A DNA stretch of 64,000 nucleotides, taken from Candidatus Woesebacteria bacterium. GTDB lineage: Bacteria; Patescibacteriota; Microgenomatia; UBA1406; GWC2-37-13. This document shows, in pieces, positions 18,501-27,450 of this stretch. Every line of letters starts with the position of its first letter. Within the stretch, counting starts at the first letter, position 1. The notes beneath the pieces were generated by a model. The model did not search any database and was not told the DNA's origin. It was given only the letters and a program-made list of their open reading frames with translations. Where the stretch lies: contig JAGQLS010000003.1 in assembly GCA_020429045.1 (NCBI GenBank), positions 51,486-115,485 on the forward strand, read 5' to 3'. Position numbers and translations under genes: made by a program.

Positions 18501-20977
18501 TTTTCGTCTGAATATACGTTGAGTACTTTCACATCTTTAGGATTTAGAGCTACTAGTAAATCTGCCTCCCCAGCAGCTTTTAGAACAACTGAGTCATATC
18601 CAGCTTTTCTAAGTGCCTTATCAACAAGCAATCTTGCAGATTTATTCTTTAAGTAGGTGTTTATGCTTTCATCGATGTTTGTTTTTTCTAAGACTTTATG
18701 AATAAACTCTCCCCAATTATTTGAACCAAAACCCATGAATTTTTCAGGTACCTCAATAACAAATGGTTTTTTAGGTGTAAACTCTGTCTCAACAATTGCT
18801 AAGTTTGCCCCCATTCCAGTCGGATCGGCACGTTTCCCATAGAAAAGTGCTCCTGACATGGCACCCTTATTCCCAGGTTGTAAATAAACGCCCTCACCAT
18901 ATTTTCTGCCTCCAGAAGCACTAAATGTTTCGGCATCTGGAACTTTGAACCCCGTCTTTTGAATAATGTCGGCAATCGCCTTCGTAGTGCCGTGATATGA
19001 GATTACTGGTTTGTTTGGCAATATCTCTCCAGCTTGTTTAGCCAAGTCAAGACCATGCTCATAACCTTCTTGAATGACTTGTTTACCTGCCTCTACACTT
19101 TCGTACTTATCCTTTATCCATTGAGGTGTCTTTTCAAAAACATCATTAACGATTGATTTAATAGAAGTGCCTTGGCCAGACTTCTCCAACTCGAATTCAA
19201 ACTTTTCAGGATTCAATACAACAGCTTCACCACTTGTTTCCAAGATAACGTCATAGCCTTCTTGCTTTAACTGTTTTGCTACTTCAGTGGCTTCTTTAAC
19301 ATTTTTGGTTTTACCCATTGTGTTGAGCCATTTTTCAGAATCATCTCGAAGAACGGATATTGTGGCATCTTTTTTAGGAGTAAGTTTTACAATTTGGTCA
19401 CCATATGTTCCTGCAAAGTGGTCACTGCCTGACCCTTTTTCTGTACTGGCAAACAATGCGTATGGAGCCTCATGACCTTCCTTTATACTTTTTGAAGGAT
19501 CAAAAGCTTGGCTCCTGACCAGAGACTTAGCATCTTCAGTGCTCGTGCCATGATAAAGAACAGTGTTTTTATCTAAAGTTTCAGTCGAAGGTTTTGAAGG
19601 GGTTACTTGTATCTTATTTTCCATCGCAACCGTCACTAGGTCAGCATCCGTTAGTTCAGCAACTTGCCCCAATCTGGTTTTAGCATTTTTACCACCGAGT
19701 GCGGTTACAATTTCGCTTCTTTGGGCATCATTCAAGGTTGCTCTAATTGATAACCCTGCAGGCATATTTCTGACCGCGCGCACAACAATTGCTCGCTTAT
19801 TTGGAACATCTCTCCAGATCTGGTAGTACAGGTCTTGAAACTCTTGCCTGAATGTCTTACCGGTATATCCAGTAGGATTACTTACCTTCGATAAAAATTC
19901 ATAAGCTCTGTTAGCTGTATTCCATGCTTGATTGAATTGACCCATTTCTTGTGGAGTTTGCTTAGCTTGTGCAGGATATTGCTTGGTAATATCAACAACT
20001 TTATTCTTCCAAGCTTGTTTGATTTCCTGAGCTGTCGCTTTTTCGTTAACTCCCAAGTATTCCAAAGCCTGTTTCTTGGTTATTTTCAGTTGTTCGCCTG
20101 CGGCTTTTTCTATCTGGTTTTCAACAGCGGATTTGTTTGGAAGATATTTTGCTACAGCAAAATTAAGCGAATGTAGTCCTATCATTGCTGCCGTATTTTT
20201 GAGAGCATCTTCGTTTGAATCGCCTTTTATCAAGGAAGTCACATAAGTTGCAGGGCCAATAATCGCTGAAGACTTAACAAAAGATGGTTTCATCCCCGCA
20301 ATAGAGAAGGCACCTCCTAAGGCAAAATCGCTCACAATATCTTTTGCCCGTTGTTGAGCTGTTTTGCTGGCTTCCTCTTTTTGCAGCTGTGTCAGCCCTG
20401 CAAATGTTAATCCATTGGAAAGTACACTGTATGTTTTCGGAGCAACTGTGGCCACCTTGCTCATGAGAGGAACACCTCTTAATGCCCCTTGAACTAATTC
20501 ACCGCCAACTAGAAATGTCCCGATTGTTCCTAAGACTTCGAACTCAACCTCTGTCATTTTCCCAGCCATTTCTTCAACATCATTGGCATATTTAACTTCT
20601 GGATCCCACCAACCAAAGGTTAGCGCTTGAGCTAGACCATCTCCAGCACCCTTCAGAGCTCCGATTGTGGCTTTTGGTAAACGCTCCAAGACATCGGTAT
20701 CTCGATCTCCAAGCCCAAGCGTTTGCGCTGTTGCTTCCACGTATATATTCTTGAATGGCTTATATGATCCGCTAGTGGGTCCGGGAATAGAGAACTCACT
20801 TTGTTCTGGTTTTAACTTCTCAAGTGGCTGGAGAATGTCTTCAAGTTTTTGAGTACCTATTTTTGCTACTGAACCAATCGTTTGTTTAGATTTACCAAAT
20901 AAATCACCAATAGTCTGTTCAGTAGACTGAATTGACGAAGTAATATTTTTTCTGAGATTGCTTAAGAAATTGTCCAT
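15575..20977 (-). CDS. Large polyvalent virion protein with two ADP-ribosyltransferase-like domains
   Basis: 1800 residues. In order: a hydrophobic N-terminal third; a J-domain-like helical unit at about 305-370 (ALEYLGVNEKATAQEIKQAW, HPD motif absent); two ADP-ribosyltransferase-like domains, each opening with Y-H-G-T (VLYHGTSTED at about 475, ISYHGTTKAIAD at about 656, the second followed by GEGVYLQPG); a Pro-rich linker near 940; then a long helical part with FPFTLSNAVRDYQTATMV (about 1290), typical of the LPD38 domain of large polyvalent proteins. Such proteins are thought to be packed in the head and injected at infection. The two transferases would modify host targets early. No tail tape-measure gene is seen, so it may also serve as an internal ejection protein. 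Confidence 0.75.
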   Translation of the reverse strand: MDNFLSNLRKNITSSIQSTEQTIGDLFGKSKQTIGSVAKIGTQKLEDILQPLEKLKPEQSEFSIPGPTSGSYKPFKNIYVEATAQTLGLGDRDTDVLERLPKATIGALKGAGDGLAQALTFGWWDPEVKYANDVEEMAGKMTEVEFEVLGTIGTFLVGGELVQGALRGVPLMSKVATVAPKTYSVLSNGLTFAGLTQLQKEEASKTAQQRAKDIVSDFALGGAFSIAGMKPSFVKSSAIIGPATYVTSLIKGDSNEDALKNTAAMIGLHSLNFAVAKYLPNKSAVENQIEKAAGEQLKITKKQALEYLGVNEKATAQEIKQAWKNKVVDITKQYPAQAKQTPQEMGQFNQAWNTANRAYEFLSKVSNPTGYTGKTFRQEFQDLYYQIWRDVPNKRAIVVRAVRNMPAGLSIRATLNDAQRSEIVTALGGKNAKTRLGQVAELTDADLVTVAMENKIQVTPSKPSTETLDKNTVLYHGTSTEDAKSLVRSQAFDPSKSIKEGHEAPYALFASTEKGSGSDHFAGTYGDQIVKLTPKKDATISVLRDDSEKWLNTMGKTKNVKEATEVAKQLKQEGYDVILETSGEAVVLNPEKFEFELEKSGQGTSIKSIVNDVFEKTPQWIKDKYESVEAGKQVIQEGYEHGLDLAKQAGEILPNKPVISYHGTTKAIADIIQKTGFKVPDAETFSASGGRKYGEGVYLQPGNKGAMSGALFYGKRADPTGMGANLAIVETEFTPKKPFVIEVPEKFMGFGSNNWGEFIHKVLEKTNIDESINTYLKNKSARLLVDKALRKAGYDSVVLKAAGEADLLVALNPKDVKVLNVYSDENGALETFRRGYDKAFREQILSTNELTNTVKDPEVSGLMEKLSKEEKVAVKAAKIREKYTKPEEIELRQAEQAKDPSEVQNSPVFKERQDGSVIAPENPRADELKEPPAASPPRPPQETPIGSDDPPPEDSALSKIDAMVGKLTTTQNLLDKAKKAIQIFPRLFTDRFAPIKEFEDKVSKLEGKPIDIDSSAYVGARMYAGRFGIVEGNFKDLYKALQPVRKMRADFTRYLLAQRTSERAARGIENPLGVGQDTAEKALEELRNKVGQKSFRTLEQVGNSVQNWAVNAILEPMRDAGILSNKAFNAVVEKNKNWLPFHVLEFIPTLEEADKMVIGSETFSVSKQGVVSALEGTDKIIRDPFVSIIDNLTKAVSLVERNKVAMKLVSLRQSHPDATKDLIKFLPKDENPPQGWESISVFIKGKVTRWAIPKDLSESMHAMSPASAGLMGKLVMTSSKAFKAGTTSLYFPFTLSNAVRDYQTATMVSKYGFNPAVWLSGFKDGVKAAFKWESQAYDDFMRNQGGYGSYIESTKGLAIASDQLFRPKWMERTKAIVNPFELIANFSESIELAPRLGIYKKAMNKGASPLEAAFEARNITVDFAKAGVEARLINMWVPFVNARWQGLLNVGRVMKDNPIRTAARALAMTVLPGVATYFYNVMNHEELWDDIPQWAKDTYFIVIVGEDKDEEGNRVPKVVQIPKGDIGTIFFNPLMYSFEYVRKQEPQNLFKLGLEWMSQLAPVPFTRDGELSAQAFFSGALPPIIRTPLEIATNTNFFTGFPVVPRRLEKVAPSEQYDSRTPDLAITIGRALGVSPMKLTHAVYGLTGSLARELLSPADVLGLTMDRFYRTHGGERQRIAWDIKYDAEVGYNTTRLQMKKLIEEGDLQGAQQMALQWNQEAEKLIPQIVPILMNDDPKEAALFQSSITFSATDLQRLLKTTLPGGVPQDSDTNGQESTLIPLKQGGGSTDNQSIKSLIYR

Positions 20978-20982
20978 AATTT

Positions 20983-22053
20983 TTATACTCCTGGCGTAAA
21001 TAACCGTCTTAAGAAACCCATCACACCTGGTTGGGTTTTAAGTTGCCATTCTTCATCAATAACAGTGGAAGCGTTCTTACCTTTATCTGTAACCACGCTT
21101 GAAAGGTTGGTCTTCAGTTGATCGGCTGTGAAACCTTGTTTCCATGCCGCGCGTATCTCAGTTCTTAAATCACCTTCATTTACTGTTGTTGATTTTGATT
21201 CGTCTGAAGGTTGTTCGTATAAACTAGTGGTTCCTGAAGTGGGGTCGAAAAATCCGACTACGTTGCCGAACGCATCTTTCACTTGTTGTTTGGCATATGT
21301 TCCACTTGAGCCACCGACTTTTGCTCTGTTGGTTTGAGAGTCATAGAGCTTCAGTTCAAATTCTTTTTCCCAACGATCTTCTTCTTTAGTTGCAGCAAGT
21401 TCAGAGGACCTGACTTGGTTGTAGGTATTTATAAGTCCACCTAAAAATTGGAGATCATAACGGAGATTGTTTAGTTTTGTCTCCTTACCTTGAGTTTCCA
21501 TTGCCACCTTGCGTGTAATTTCACCAAGCCTGGCATTGTAATCCTCAGCTTTTGCGTTTCGTTCTTCTATCAGATTATTGATTTTGGCGTTAGCCAGCCT
21601 TTGGACCTCACCTGATTCACCCGTAATGGTGGCAGCTGAATATCCAGGGTTTTTTCTTATTTTGCTAACAGATTCGTCACGGACATTTTTCTCACTAGCA
21701 ATGTCTGTATCTAAAGAGCTTATGGTATCTTTTAGGGTATCTAGTTTCGCATTGCTATATTCCTCGTCATAACGTTTTGTCTGATAACCATCAAGTTCAG
21801 TTGAAAGTTCTTGCGCTTTTTTATAAGTATCCTGGAAATTTGTATTAAGAGTACCGATGTCGAAACCAAGAATTTTGTCTGATCCGCTACTTAGTTCAGA
21901 AAGCCCCGAACTAAGATTTGTGGTTGATTGTTGTTTGCCTGGTTCAGCACCTTCTGTCCAAATATCTTTGCCAGAGGAATCAGTACCCCACCAGCGGAGG
22001 GCTTTGTTGTCGTTTGGTTGCCAGTACCAGCCACCGTATTGCTTATCTGCCAT
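20983..22053 (-). CDS. Phage structural protein with coiled coil, function unknown
   Basis: 356 residues. It starts GGWYWQPNDNKALRWWG, a Trp-rich segment, then has long coiled-coil helices (LDTLKDTISSLDTDIASEKN, later LINTYNQVRSSELAATKEED), a short Gly/Ser hinge (GGSSGTYAKQQVKDAFGNVV) and an ending of helix plus basic tail. The family is unknown. It lies between the polyvalent protein and a tail protein, overlaps the next gene upstream by one base (ATGA-type junction), and is therefore part of the virion or tail operon. GGAGGTGCTTCG precedes its ATG. Confidence 0.6.
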   Translation of the reverse strand: MADKQYGGWYWQPNDNKALRWWGTDSSGKDIWTEGAEPGKQQSTTNLSSGLSELSSGSDKILGFDIGTLNTNFQDTYKKAQELSTELDGYQTKRYDEEYSNAKLDTLKDTISSLDTDIASEKNVRDESVSKIRKNPGYSAATITGESGEVQRLANAKINNLIEERNAKAEDYNARLGEITRKVAMETQGKETKLNNLRYDLQFLGGLINTYNQVRSSELAATKEEDRWEKEFELKLYDSQTNRAKVGGSSGTYAKQQVKDAFGNVVGFFDPTSGTTSLYEQPSDESKSTTVNEGDLRTEIRAAWKQGFTADQLKTNLSSVVTDKGKNASTVIDEEWQLKTQPGVMGFLRRLFTPGV

Positions 22054-22298
22054 TACGAAGCACCTCCTTTCTGTTCACCAGGTTTATTAGCAGTTACCTG
22101 ACTAATTTTTCCTGTACCCAAGTCAAAGGTGTATTCGCTGTTAATATCGAGCCCGTATTTGAAATACTTGTTAACAAGCCAACGATCTTTTTGTGATTCC
22201 AAAGACTGAACAACTAACTTGTACTGGTTGATCATCTGCATTCTGGCTTGCAGTTCTTCAAGATCTGATTTATCTAATTTCTTAATTTTTTTGAACAT
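22053..22298 (-). CDS. Small phage protein of unknown function
   Basis: 81 residues, helical N-terminal half (KLDKSDLEELQARMQMINQY), then FKYGLDINSEYTFDLGTGKI, which looks like a beta-hairpin, and a Gly/Lys-rich end. No family recognised. It overlaps the tail-repeat gene upstream by 17 bases and the coiled-coil gene downstream by one base, so it is translationally linked to both and is likely a virion or assembly component. Confidence 0.6.
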   Translation of the reverse strand: MFKKIKKLDKSDLEELQARMQMINQYKLVVQSLESQKDRWLVNKYFKYGLDINSEYTFDLGTGKISQVTANKPGEQKGGAS

Positions 22299-23613
22299 AA
22301 GCGTTAACCTCCTCTCTGCCTGACATTGTGATAAACTTTCGCCTGTAATCAGCGATTTTTTCTTCTAGGTCAGGGTCGCCTCGTTTTCGCATAAGGCTTA
22401 TTTGGTGTTCGAGATAACGTTGTTTAAATGATGCTTCGTCTTCACCGTCTTGCTTGAGTAATGGTTCGCCTTCAGGTTCAAAGTCAAAGTCGAAATAACC
22501 ATCACGGACGGTATAGACGCAGAAATCAAACGCTACATTCGAAACACCACTGAGCATTTCTTTTACCAAGAGATACTCGTTAGTCAGTTCTGAGATATAC
22601 AATCCGTTACAATCGGCTCGGGGAGTCAAGTATGCAGTTACATTTCGGGGATCGCTGACCGCTATAAAGTGGTCTGGGAAGTCAATTCGTGTCTGTCCGT
22701 TACTGAGATTTGCTGTTCCTCGATAAACGAGGAGAACTTCTGCTGCCTCGATACCAGTATACACCAATCTATGGCCCTTTTTCCGGGGGTGTGGAATAGA
22801 GAAGTTGGATGTTCCTGTTTTATTAATGTTGCCAGCAACGTTTAAAGCCTCTAAGCCTGAAACCAAAATGTTAACTTTGTCAAAATACCCATACCCGCCG
22901 TATATTCTGTCAGCACTCATTTGTCCTGCGGACACTTTGCCAGCATTTACATCATTAATTTCAGCATTAGTTACTGCTAAATCCTGAATCTTTGCCGTAG
23001 AGATGGCGGCGTTCATGATTCTGGAGTTGCCTACTTCAAGCAATCCTATTTTGGCGTTAGTGATTGTTGCATCTGCTATCTCTGCTGCAGTCACAGCTAA
23101 GTCTTGAATTTTGGCCGTACTGATAGCAGCATTGGCGATTCTAGAATTACCTACCTCTAATGCTCCAATTTTGGCATTGGTAATGGCGGCATCAGCGATT
23201 TCAGCATTGGTTACCGCTGCATCTTGTATTTTTGCTGTTGATATTGAGGCATTGGCTATACGTGAGTTGGTAATCTGTGCTAAGCCAATATGTGCAGTAA
23301 GAATAATGGCTTCTTCTATCTGGGCTGAAAGAGTAATGACAGAACCGGCTTTATAAACCTTAGCTGCAGTTATGGCATCATCCTTTATCTTTTGAGTTGC
23401 TACTGCTGCATTTGCTAGTTTTTCCTCAGTTACCGAAAAATCATCCAGCTCAGTGTCACTAACGGCTCCTGGTTTGATGTTGACACTATCTACCGAATTT
23501 GGAGCCAGAAGAGGTGAGTCAACCCCATTGTGACTGTGAGGGACAACCTCTGGAAAAGGTTGGTCTTCTATCTCTCTGTTTTTTAATATTTTTTTAACCT
23601 GTTTAGTTAGCAT
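22282..23613 (-). CDS. Phage tail or fibre protein with ITNAKI-type repeats
   Basis: 443 residues. Residues about 40-230 are a tandem array of short repeats of the form A-A-I-S-T-A-K-I-Q-D-x-A-V-T-x-A-E-I, with two near-identical longer units (LEVGNSRIANAAISTAKIQD and LEVGNSRIMNAAISTAKIQD). Such arrays form triple-stranded beta-helical shafts in phage fibres. A globular middle (GHRLVYTGIEAAEVLLVYRG) and a Glu-rich, helical C-terminus follow. It probably forms the fibre stem or a baseplate/receptor component. The repeats at DNA level (about 22970-23270) could also allow recombination-driven length change. Confidence 0.7.
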   Translation of the reverse strand: MLTKQVKKILKNREIEDQPFPEVVPHSHNGVDSPLLAPNSVDSVNIKPGAVSDTELDDFSVTEEKLANAAVATQKIKDDAITAAKVYKAGSVITLSAQIEEAIILTAHIGLAQITNSRIANASISTAKIQDAAVTNAEIADAAITNAKIGALEVGNSRIANAAISTAKIQDLAVTAAEIADATITNAKIGLLEVGNSRIMNAAISTAKIQDLAVTNAEINDVNAGKVSAGQMSADRIYGGYGYFDKVNILVSGLEALNVAGNINKTGTSNFSIPHPRKKGHRLVYTGIEAAEVLLVYRGTANLSNGQTRIDFPDHFIAVSDPRNVTAYLTPRADCNGLYISELTNEYLLVKEMLSGVSNVAFDFCVYTVRDGYFDFDFEPEGEPLLKQDGEDEASFKQRYLEHQISLMRKRGDPDLEEKIADYRRKFITMSGREEVNAYVQKN

Positions 23614-23617
23614 AGTT

Positions 23618-25063
23618 TTATAAAATTCCTAAAGGATCAAAGTACGTTGTTGCTGAAATAATTTCCGGTGTGTTGTTGCCATTCGGATGAAGACTCATTG
23701 CCAATTCGTATTCCTCACCTGCCCCAGGGTCTTCTTCATCGCCGCCGGTTTCAATTGTGAATATTGCTTTCGAGATACCTTCTTTATCAAAAAGCTCTGA
23801 TCCGTCTTGCATCGTGGCTTTTTGCCATTCTGCTTGTTGGTTAACCTTGAAAAAAACTTCTATACTGCAATCCTGAGGTAGTGGTTTTGTCACTAGCTTG
23901 ATATGTCGAAACCCCTTTTGAGTGAATGACTCACCACCATCAAAAACTAGACCTTCATACCTTGCTTCTGCTTTGTTATTCAGATCGATTATGTCCACGC
24001 CGAAATCTGAATCGTTTTTCCATGAACAGAGGAGCTTATCCTCGTACATGGTTAAGGCACCTATTAGTACATTTTCTAGTAGTCCGTGAGAAGGGATGTA
24101 TTCAAGATTCAGAGAGTAGGGGTCATTTTTGTTTAGTCGGCCGTATGAATAAATGCCGCACTTATCGCTACCGTTCACGCCAAGCAAAGGTAGGCCTCCC
24201 ATAATGGTCACTCCACCTGGATTTACCCAACCATATTCTCCTGGGAGTTTTTTGATTCTCAGTAGACTGGAAGTATCCCAGAAATAGAGCCCACCTCTGA
24301 CTCCTGCCTGAATAAGTAAAAATTCACCTTGAAGTAGTGCATTGATGCCTCGCTCGGCTACCATTCTTCGCTGAATCCATGAAGGTTGAATCTTATCCCA
24401 TGTCCACAACCATCCTTCTTCTACCTTGTCACCTTTGGTTGAACCGAAAATTACTAACTGGTCTAGTCCAAATAAGCATTTGTTTCTATGCCCAAGCGGA
24501 AGATCTATGGCATCTAAATTAAAACCTCCCTCGTAATCGACCATTGCCAGGTCTTTAGAGTCACAGATGAGTAAAACTCCCAATGCTTCGCTCATGGTGT
24601 GCCAGCTTGGGTCACCATCTAATGACTGCCAGTCATGCTCTACATCAGTGGACCAGTCGCCTGACAACTTAATTCTGCTTAATTTAGTTTCAGTTGCCCA
24701 ATAAAGGTAGGGAACGTAATTATCAGAGCCGTCATTGTTTGTATACTCTGCGGCTCCGATAATAGCGCCATTTGAGTCAGTGTAAACCAGCTCCCAAGCC
24801 CCACTACCACTTTGTTTCCTGTAAATGCGGCCAGTATCTCCAAATCCGTATAGATTACCATTAGAAGCTGGGACAAAGAAGAGAATAAGGTCTGTAACTA
24901 CCGTATCGCTATCTACATCCTCTTTAAGGCGCTGATTGCACTTGAGAGTGTTTTCATCGCCACGAATATTTAATCCATAACCAAAGCGAAAAGATTCTCT
25001 GACACCTTGGTAGGGATCATCTGCTATTCCGCCTCTAAAACCTTGTATTCTGTATGCATTCAT
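23618..25063 (-). CDS. Phage structural protein, probably beta-propeller-like
   Basis: 481 residues, beta-rich throughout. The start (RIQGFRGGIADDPYQGVRES) and the later repeated pattern of short strands with GN-LYGFGDTGRIYRKQ and PSWHTMSEALGVLLICDS suggest blades of a propeller, a form seen in podovirus tail or stopper/needle proteins. The last 80 residues read as a beta-sandwich with acidic linker (ETGGDEEDPGAGEEYEL). The function is unknown; its place next to the fibre protein supports a tail or adhesion role. Confidence 0.6.
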   Translation of the reverse strand: MNAYRIQGFRGGIADDPYQGVRESFRFGYGLNIRGDENTLKCNQRLKEDVDSDTVVTDLILFFVPASNGNLYGFGDTGRIYRKQSGSGAWELVYTDSNGAIIGAAEYTNNDGSDNYVPYLYWATETKLSRIKLSGDWSTDVEHDWQSLDGDPSWHTMSEALGVLLICDSKDLAMVDYEGGFNLDAIDLPLGHRNKCLFGLDQLVIFGSTKGDKVEEGWLWTWDKIQPSWIQRRMVAERGINALLQGEFLLIQAGVRGGLYFWDTSSLLRIKKLPGEYGWVNPGGVTIMGGLPLLGVNGSDKCGIYSYGRLNKNDPYSLNLEYIPSHGLLENVLIGALTMYEDKLLCSWKNDSDFGVDIIDLNNKAEARYEGLVFDGGESFTQKGFRHIKLVTKPLPQDCSIEVFFKVNQQAEWQKATMQDGSELFDKEGISKAIFTIETGGDEEDPGAGEEYELAMSLHPNGNNTPEIISATTYFDPLGIL

Positions 25064-25069
25064 AGTGTT

Positions 25070-25774
25070 TTATGACCATCTGATATTTTTCGCTTGACCA
25101 ATAAAGACGCTTGATGGTTCTTCGTCTTCACGCTCTTTTATTTGCTGCAATAAGGCGTGTGCCTCAACAACTTCTTTTTCAGCATCATTCTTTCTGCCAG
25201 GAGCTTTTGCCAGACAAGTACCCAAGGCTAACTTGAGAATCGGTTCATCCATTTCTTCAGGGGTGATTGGCTCATCTGTTTCTTCAACCAATCGAACAGG
25301 TCGGCGTTTATAAAACAAGTCAATAACTTTCCCCTCGATTTCCAGTACTGGATCTAAAAAGTATTGATCTCCAATGACTGCATAGACTTTTTGCCAGCGC
25401 CAGTCTGTATGTGACGATGGGTGTACAACATCCAGAGAAGGGTGGAAGGTAGGAGCTATTTTGTTGTCAGATTTTCTGCTTAGGTACTGATTCTCAGTTA
25501 CTTTATGATGTTCTTCGCCGTCAACAGATAAAAAAACCATGCCACCTGGTTTATAGTCGAAGGGTAAAAAGTATGCTTCTTTTCCGGATCCATCTGGATT
25601 AAGTTCAGTTAACTGAGTGGCGTGTTTGCTTAGGAATTTCCACCGCGCAAAATTGCAGGCTCGAATAATCGCTTTATTAATCCAACGGTCTTTATCTGAA
25701 TCCTTCCAGAAACCGCTTACTTTTGAAGCAGTTATTCTGGCGTTTAAATCTTCTCTAAATTCTTGTAATTGCAT
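25070..25774 (-). CDS. Phage head/tail connector-like protein
   Basis: 234 residues from the ATG at 25772-25774 (MQLQEFREDLNARI), chosen because the longer in-frame start at 25849 overlaps the upstream amidase gene. The N-terminal half is helical (RWINKAIIRACNFARWKFLS), the middle is a beta domain (YFLPFDYKPGGMVFLSVDGE), and the end is helical and acidic (EKEVVEAHALLQQIKEREDE). The build is like the gp4/gp11-type adaptor or completion proteins of short-tailed phages, but no signature residue is diagnostic, so this is by build and position only. Confidence 0.5.
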   Translation of the reverse strand: MQLQEFREDLNARITASKVSGFWKDSDKDRWINKAIIRACNFARWKFLSKHATQLTELNPDGSGKEAYFLPFDYKPGGMVFLSVDGEEHHKVTENQYLSRKSDNKIAPTFHPSLDVVHPSSHTDWRWQKVYAVIGDQYFLDPVLEIEGKVIDLFYKRRPVRLVEETDEPITPEEMDEPILKLALGTCLAKAPGRKNDAEKEVVEAHALLQQIKEREDEEPSSVFIGQAKNIRWS

Positions 25775-25785
25775 AGTTTTGTTTT

Positions 25786-27450
25786 CTACTGGAGACTTCC
25801 AGTTGTCCGATAATTTTGAACGTATGGCAGTAGGGCATTTCCTGGGCAATTAGTTGCCGATTCAGGCACCTCTCCATGACCGAACACACGTTCTTTTGGA
25901 ATACCTCGTTCTTGTCTTAGTTCATCAAGTGCTGTTTGTAGTGTTGCTAGTTGAGCGACTGTTGGAGTTTCACTGTTGTGAAAATTACCGCACAAGACCA
26001 CCCCAAGAGATCTATAGTTCATCTTGTTGCTGTCACAATGGGCGCCAATTTGATTGTCAGGTCTACCGAGTATTAAGACTCCATCACCATCAAGAGCCCC
26101 CGCAATCCATCTGTGGTAGCCAATGTCATCCCAGCCATATCCTATGTGAGCTTTTTTTATTGTTTGAAAATAAGTGTTGTCTCTTGGAGTTGCGGAGTGG
26201 TGAACAATGATAAATTCTGGATAATTTGCCTTGTTGTAGACTTCAACGTCTTTATCGCGCGTTGTAACCCTACGCTCTCGAGTCCAGGCAATTACCAACT
26301 GAGGTGCGTATTTACCGGAATCTTGATTGTAATCCCAAATGTATTTAGTATTTCCATGGCCAGAAAAGTAGTTTTCTAAAATAATTCCAAGCTTGCTTCC
26401 TACCCAGCCTGGACGATCGATAATTTCCTGAATTACTTCTTTTAACTCTGGAGACTCGTAAACACTCTCTGCTGTCCAGTGATCTCCTATAAGTACTCCT
26501 GCTTCAGCGTGGCCCGTATTCCATTGGACCTCGGAGACTGTTTTACTTCTCAGAGAAGGTCTATTTGAACCATCTGATTGAAAAACTGTGGCATCGTTTT
26601 CGGCAATACCTTTTATGAGAATGTTGGCATGACCGTTATTCTGTATTGGGCTTGTTACGAGAAGTTTGGCTGAGAGAATCTCGACACCCTGAGGTAGAGA
26701 GATCGGGCTGAAAATAAATCCTGCATCATTGGAGGATTCGTTGGGATCTAGACTACCATCATCACCAAATGTGGTCATATTATTTTGATAACCACTCGGG
26801 TACCAGGTTGTTTTGTAGTCTTCCTCTCCATCTCTGTCGTTACCTTGAATGAATCCAACAGTTATTTGTTCGTGTAATCCCTGAGGTAAATAGTAGATTT
26901 CCAACTCTGCTTGATAACCATCCCCTTTACTGAAGTCAAAGCAGGTTTTTGATTGGTCTGAAGGGCTACCATCGTCCTCAATAACAAATGTGATAGCGTT
27001 CCCAGGCCTCCAGTTTGTTTGGGCAACAAGTTCTTCCACGATTAAGTTCAAATTAGGTGTTTGAACCCATTCGTGGACATTCCATTTTTTTATGATGTCC
27101 CAATCCACAGAATTGACCGTTTTATTTCTCGTTGACGGACGGTTAGAGCCGTCTGACTTGAATGGAGCGGGATCTGGCTCTTTTATTCCCTTTATTTTTA
27201 GATTAACTGTGAAATCACCACCATCGCTTACAGCAGGTCTTAATTTTAGTCGTGCAAGAAAGATCTTTGAGAACTGAGGAATATCAATTCCCCTAAATCT
27301 AAATGCAGCTGTTTGGGTTTCTGTGTAGTTGCCAAAGGTTATAATCCCTGATGAATTACCACCTATATTCCAAGTTGAAGAGCCAGCTTCTCTGCCATCG
27401 TCAGAGTTCTGTTGAACTGTTGCTGTTATCTTCAGTACTTGGTTTGTCAT
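25786..27450 (-). CDS. PGRP/N-acetylmuramoyl-L-alanine amidase with two beta-sandwich modules
   Basis: 554 residues. The C-terminal 145 form an amidase_2 (PGRP) domain: FIIVHHSATPRDNTYFQ (zinc His and catalytic start), DDIGYHRWIAGALDGDG, GAHCDSNKMNYRSLGVVLCG and GHGEVPESATNCPG, where the last His and Cys complete the Zn site as in T7 lysozyme. It cuts the MurNAc-L-Ala bond. The N-terminal 400 residues contain two related beta modules, each with D-G-R/S-E-A or GDREG-DYKTTWYPSGY openings and a VDWDI/VQWNT W-box. A third copy lies in the fibre protein at 27.7 kb. The protein is likely a virion-bound, surface-binding wall hydrolase. Confidence 0.85.
   Translation of the reverse strand: MTNQVLKITATVQQNSDDGREAGSSTWNIGGNSSGIITFGNYTETQTAAFRFRGIDIPQFSKIFLARLKLRPAVSDGGDFTVNLKIKGIKEPDPAPFKSDGSNRPSTRNKTVNSVDWDIIKKWNVHEWVQTPNLNLIVEELVAQTNWRPGNAITFVIEDDGSPSDQSKTCFDFSKGDGYQAELEIYYLPQGLHEQITVGFIQGNDRDGEEDYKTTWYPSGYQNNMTTFGDDGSLDPNESSNDAGFIFSPISLPQGVEILSAKLLVTSPIQNNGHANILIKGIAENDATVFQSDGSNRPSLRSKTVSEVQWNTGHAEAGVLIGDHWTAESVYESPELKEVIQEIIDRPGWVGSKLGIILENYFSGHGNTKYIWDYNQDSGKYAPQLVIAWTRERRVTTRDKDVEVYNKANYPEFIIVHHSATPRDNTYFQTIKKAHIGYGWDDIGYHRWIAGALDGDGVLILGRPDNQIGAHCDSNKMNYRSLGVVLCGNFHNSETPTVAQLATLQTALDELRQERGIPKERVFGHGEVPESATNCPGNALLPYVQNYRTTGSLQ

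Noticed and set aside
22970..23270. CRISPR array, because of evenly spaced repeats.
   Set aside because: The repeats are in-frame codons of a fibre shaft with degenerate units and no unique spacers; no cas genes are present.
25775..25849. Longer start of the connector-like gene.
   Set aside because: It would overlap the C-terminal end of the amidase gene in another frame; the ATG at 25774 removes the overlap.
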